Of a stretch of 64,000 nucleotides of DNA, positions 60,857 through 64,000 are shown piece after piece (position 1 is the first letter of the stretch; the number at the start of each line of letters is the position of its first letter). The position numbers were made by a program, and so were the translations under genes. The notes beneath the pieces are model-generated. The model did not search any database. It was not told the DNA's origin and worked only from the letters and a program-made list of their open reading frames with translations. The stretch is from Panopea generosa (taxonomy: Eukaryota; Mollusca; Bivalvia; Adapedonta; Hiatellidae). The DNA lies in assembly GCA_029582155.1 (NCBI GenBank), contig CM055896.1:22249110-22313109 (forward strand), in the 5' to 3' direction.

Positions 60857-62335
60857 ATACGAATACGAATATTTTATTCAGCATAAAACATTAATACAAT
60901 GTTTATAGCCTACACACATTGAAAGATGGATGAATAACATGAAATAGATCACTTAACAGAGAAGCAATATATATTATCTATGTGAATTACATATATTTAT
61001 ATATGCATATATGATAAAAGTCACATTAACACGTTGTTAGTATAAAGAATGTCAGTCGCTTTTATATATAGATATTTTAACTGACTGTTGTATATACATT
61101 AGTTTGATGATGTATGTTTATAATGATCGGTTAATTAATTGTTATCTTTTCTGCATTGTATATGAATTTTACTATGTTTGTTAACAAAGCTTATGAGTTT
61201 GTGGATATCAGTGATTGAAATCTGTTTATCGTTGGCCAACTACAGTTGTATCTTTTAAAGTAGGTATTCCTCAAGTGTCTATATGCGGGACACACCAGAA
61301 GGAAATGATATTCATTTTCGATTTGGTTCATTTGGCATTTTGTACATATTCTGTTTTCTCTTGGTATGTTATCGTATCTTCCTGTTTCTATCGCAAGGTT
61401 ATGTGACGATATGCGAAATATATCAATACCTTTGGTTAGACATTTGTATTATTATCACCTTTTTGAATAACGGTATAATTAATAACATCGTTTGACCATT
61501 CCTCTGGAAAAAGCTGAATCAAAATTAATATTAATAATGTCAGTTATATGATCAGATAATATGTCACATGAAGACATGTAATACTCGTTTTAAACAGTAT
61601 CAGAATTAGCCTTTTTTTCACTCAATAACCGTATTGCTGCTTTTAACTCTGAAATTGAAATTATTTTATTGAAATACTTCGTTAACATCATTAAAATCAT
61701 GACTCCATTAAACTTATTTGTCTCATAATGCTCCTTTGTCTTTAAATCTTTAAATAAATTGTTAAAATACAAACTAAATTCATTAAGAGATATGTCAGGA
61801 TTATTTTTCCTCTTTATGATTGACGTATACGCCGCATTTGCTTCATGCAGTGCATTTGTAAGTTTTAAAACTACATTATTCACGTTGACATGATCGATGG
61901 GAATTGCATTTCCGTCAATGCTTTTAAATACCGGAAGTTTATCTATTAAACGATATCTGAACCACTTCGTTTTGTCATTTTCCATTTCATGCTCTCGTAA
62001 TTTTCGCCAGATATAATTAAAAGTTAGTCACAATATTGAAATTGATTTCATTCATCAAAAGGTAATCATTAACGCTACATGCGTCCTTATTTACGTAAAT
62101 AGAGGCCCCGTTATCAGGATCATGTTCAAGGCGACCATTAGCTATTCTTAACGTTGGTGCATTACAGAAATCTAATAATGTTCCGCCCTGTGCGTTGTAA
62201 ACGATATATTTTATATACGTATTAACGTAGTATCTGGTAAATAGTCATTATAATCAATTTTATCAATAACAGTATCAAAATTTATATAATCGTTTCTGGT
62301 TGAAAAATGTAGCGGTACAATTCCCCGCAATCAAA
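60857..62335 (-). pseudogene. LINE with internal deletion of the reverse transcriptase
   Basis: Minus strand: STRNDYINFDTVIDKIDYND, TLLDFCNAPTLRIANGRL and ACSVNDYLLMN belong to the endonuclease end. KWFRYRLIDKLP...LNEFSLYFNNLFKDLKTK... KISISELKAAIRLLSEKKAN (61985-61590) is the pre-RT linker, then FPEEWSNDVINYTVIQKGDN stops where RT should begin. The next sense block is KGIDIFRISSHNLAIETGRY, then ICTKCQMNQIENEYHFLLVC, the C-terminal zinc-knuckle region. The 3' end has AATAAAATATTCGTATTCGT near 60860-60885 (minus). Several frameshifts are present. Confidence 0.75.
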
Positions 62336-62378
62336 GCAGCGTTTCGAAATATTAAACACCATCTTTTAATACATGATA

Positions 62379-62663
62379 TTCCGGGCCCGATTAGCTCAGT
62401 CGGTTACACGTCTGATTATCAATACAGGGGTCGTGAGTTCGAATCCCCGACTGACCACAAAACTCCGTGATGGTTGATATACGACATGTGTCATCACTTT
62501 CAATCGTCTCTCACCACTGAATCAAAAGGGAAAGTCATCAGTTTCTTGCGGAGATGGGGTGTACTCGAGTACTTGTTAACCTAGGATCTCAGGAAACAGT
62601 GGTTAGGTTAACTGATCGTCTGTTAGCCCTCGATGGCAAAAATGACGGTAACTATTAAATCAA
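62379..62663 (+). mobile_element. tRNA-derived SINE, copy D, with target-site duplication
   Basis: The head GGGCCCGATTAGCTCAGTCG starts at 62383, with the B box GAGTTCGAATCCCC at about 62434-62447. The body is CACCACTGAATC...TTGCGGAGATGGGGTGTACT and the end is CGTCTGTTAGCCCTCGATGG. TAATACATGATA flanks it at 62367-62378 and 62664-62675, a perfect 12-base duplication. It is the best-preserved copy. Confidence 0.9.
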
Positions 62664-62675
62664 TAATACATGATA

Positions 62676-63103
62676 CCAGTCTGTTTGAATAATATCAAAC
62701 ATGCGGATCTACACTCCACATAAGTAAACGTTATCATTCTTTACATAGATCATAAAACAAAAGACCTGTCATTATTATGCTATATATGTAATGCACAAAT
62801 GTTTCATAAAATATGGTCATCATTATGCGTTATTAAAAAGACACACCGGTTGTATACATTACATCGTCATAAACAATGCCTACATGTGTCATAATATCAA
62901 TAGCATATATTGCAATCATTAAAAAAAATAACAGAACAAATAAAACAATACCTGACTTTTTAATTTTTAGCGTATCGCTTGTGGAATCCGGCTGAAATGT
63001 CACATTGTTTTTGTAAATTAGCGTAATTTGAATACGCACTGTACGGAATATTGCTTACTGTTAAGTGTATTACGACACAGGTACGTCCCAGTTAATAAAA
63101 TGC
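62676..63103. other. Non-coding stretch
   Basis: Nothing is recognised. Confidence 0.5.
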
Positions 63104-63233
63104 AATGTAGTGCATCCACTTTACAGCAGTGTAGTCTTGATTTCGATTTTCCATAATTTTATCTTCATTTCTGATATAAGAGATGATCTGAATTATTGCC
63201 TGATTTTTTTTATCGAATTAAATCATATTTAAG
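63104..63233 (+). repeat. Dispersed ~125-bp repeat, copy 2
   Basis: Same-orientation partner of 53831-53955. Confidence 0.85.
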
Positions 63234-64000
63234 GAGGATTATAGCTTTTAAATTATTTTCGAAATCAGTAAAATATTTGGTATATAACAAAACTAGAAGT
63301 GATTTTCTATATGAATATGTTTTTTTTTCTGCGGTAAATATAATATATATTTATATGTGACGTCGTAAACATTGCCATGTTAGGCCTTTTTGACGTCCCC
63401 ATTTATAGCAGCATTATTTTTCGATCTCCGTTTGACCTAATGGTCTGAATCGAAACACACATTCGACAGTTGTATGGATTTACAAATGCAAAAATTACGC
63501 CAATTCTGAAAATACTAGCGAAAAAAAGTGGACTATTTTCTCTATCATTTTTTTGAGAAAAAAAACGGCTTCAAATTAAAATAACATAAAAATAAACCGA
63601 GCAAATTTTGCATACTTTCTATATGATAATATATAATGTAATGTCCAATGATTGTGAGATTTTTAGAAAAAATGACGAATTAGTTTTTTCACAATATTCA
63701 ATTATTTACCCTACCCTACGTAAAACAACGCTTTAAAGCTTTAAAACACATTAAGTATGCGGTTAGTGATAACTAAATAAAACTGGATATGTAATACGTA
63801 ACCTTACAAATGTGTTGAAAATAATGTTAAGCCTAATTCTACAAAAGCTAGCATAGTATTTTGTGCACACTAGTTATATCTACAATTGCACGTCTACTGG
63901 TTAGTAGCATATTATTTTGAGCCAGTCGACAAACATTCCGCATAAACGTCCCTTGCTAGATCGTGATCAACATCATCGTAATAAAAAGCAAAATATCATC
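63234..64000. other. Non-coding stretch to the window end
   Basis: AT-rich; nothing is recognised. Confidence 0.5.

Noticed and set aside
62383..62457. Functional tRNA gene
   Set aside because: A and B boxes are present, but the sequence continues into a SINE body and has a target-site duplication around the whole unit.

Overview
This window looks like AT-rich, intron-rich animal nuclear DNA, most likely from a bivalve mollusc. The organism is inferred from gene families and repeat types, not from a species marker. The evidence is a broken receptor-like gene with a DZIP3-type HEPN domain, a STAND-type NTPase and an ankyrin-like region; a somatomedin-B-containing receptor ectodomain with spliceosomal introns; several tRNA-derived SINEs; at least seven APE-type LINE copies; and large minisatellites. 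No bacterial operon, rRNA gene, functional tRNA gene or CRISPR array was seen.

Region by region. 0.2-12 kb: a decayed plus-strand gene with a HEPN exon at 468-1321, a P-loop NTPase at 7827-8989 and a long helical repeat region to 11871, followed at once by an AATAAA. It carries about 14 frameshifts and stops. The interval between the two parts (about 6.5 kb, read as an intron) contains a 3.8-kb element with roughly 125-bp inverted ends (2352-6130) that encloses a second broken gene, plus a SINE and a minisatellite. 12-22 kb: degraded LINE pieces, a SINE tail, a tandem duplicated repeat and a near-perfect hairpin. 22-27 kb: two large minisatellites (23-bp and 67-bp units) and a tetranucleotide tract.

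29.2-50.6 kb: a minus-strand gene whose two exons (50582-49373 and 30015-29227) join in phase 0 across a 19.4-kb intron. It encodes a signal peptide and a cysteine-rich ectodomain of the kind found in mollusc adhesion/secretin-like GPCRs, but the frame stops just after the start of a hydrophobic segment. The intron holds a 5'-truncated plus-strand LINE, an almost full-length minus-strand LINE with both ORFs and a 2A-like NPGP motif, an OTU-protease fragment, and a 3-kb inverted-repeat-bounded element filled with a ~165-bp array that carries repeated TGACCTTGA motifs.

51-64 kb: a 28-bp minisatellite, a 4-kb segment bounded by inverted ends and TTAA (55273-59237) that contains SINEs and a ~187-bp array, two tail-to-tail LINE remnants (one with its reverse transcriptase region deleted), and a SINE with a perfect 12-bp target-site duplication.

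Few genes here look functional. The receptor ectodomain is the only long intact host-type coding sequence. The rest is a record of immune-receptor-like gene decay and transposon accumulation. All edges of mobile elements are estimated by eye.
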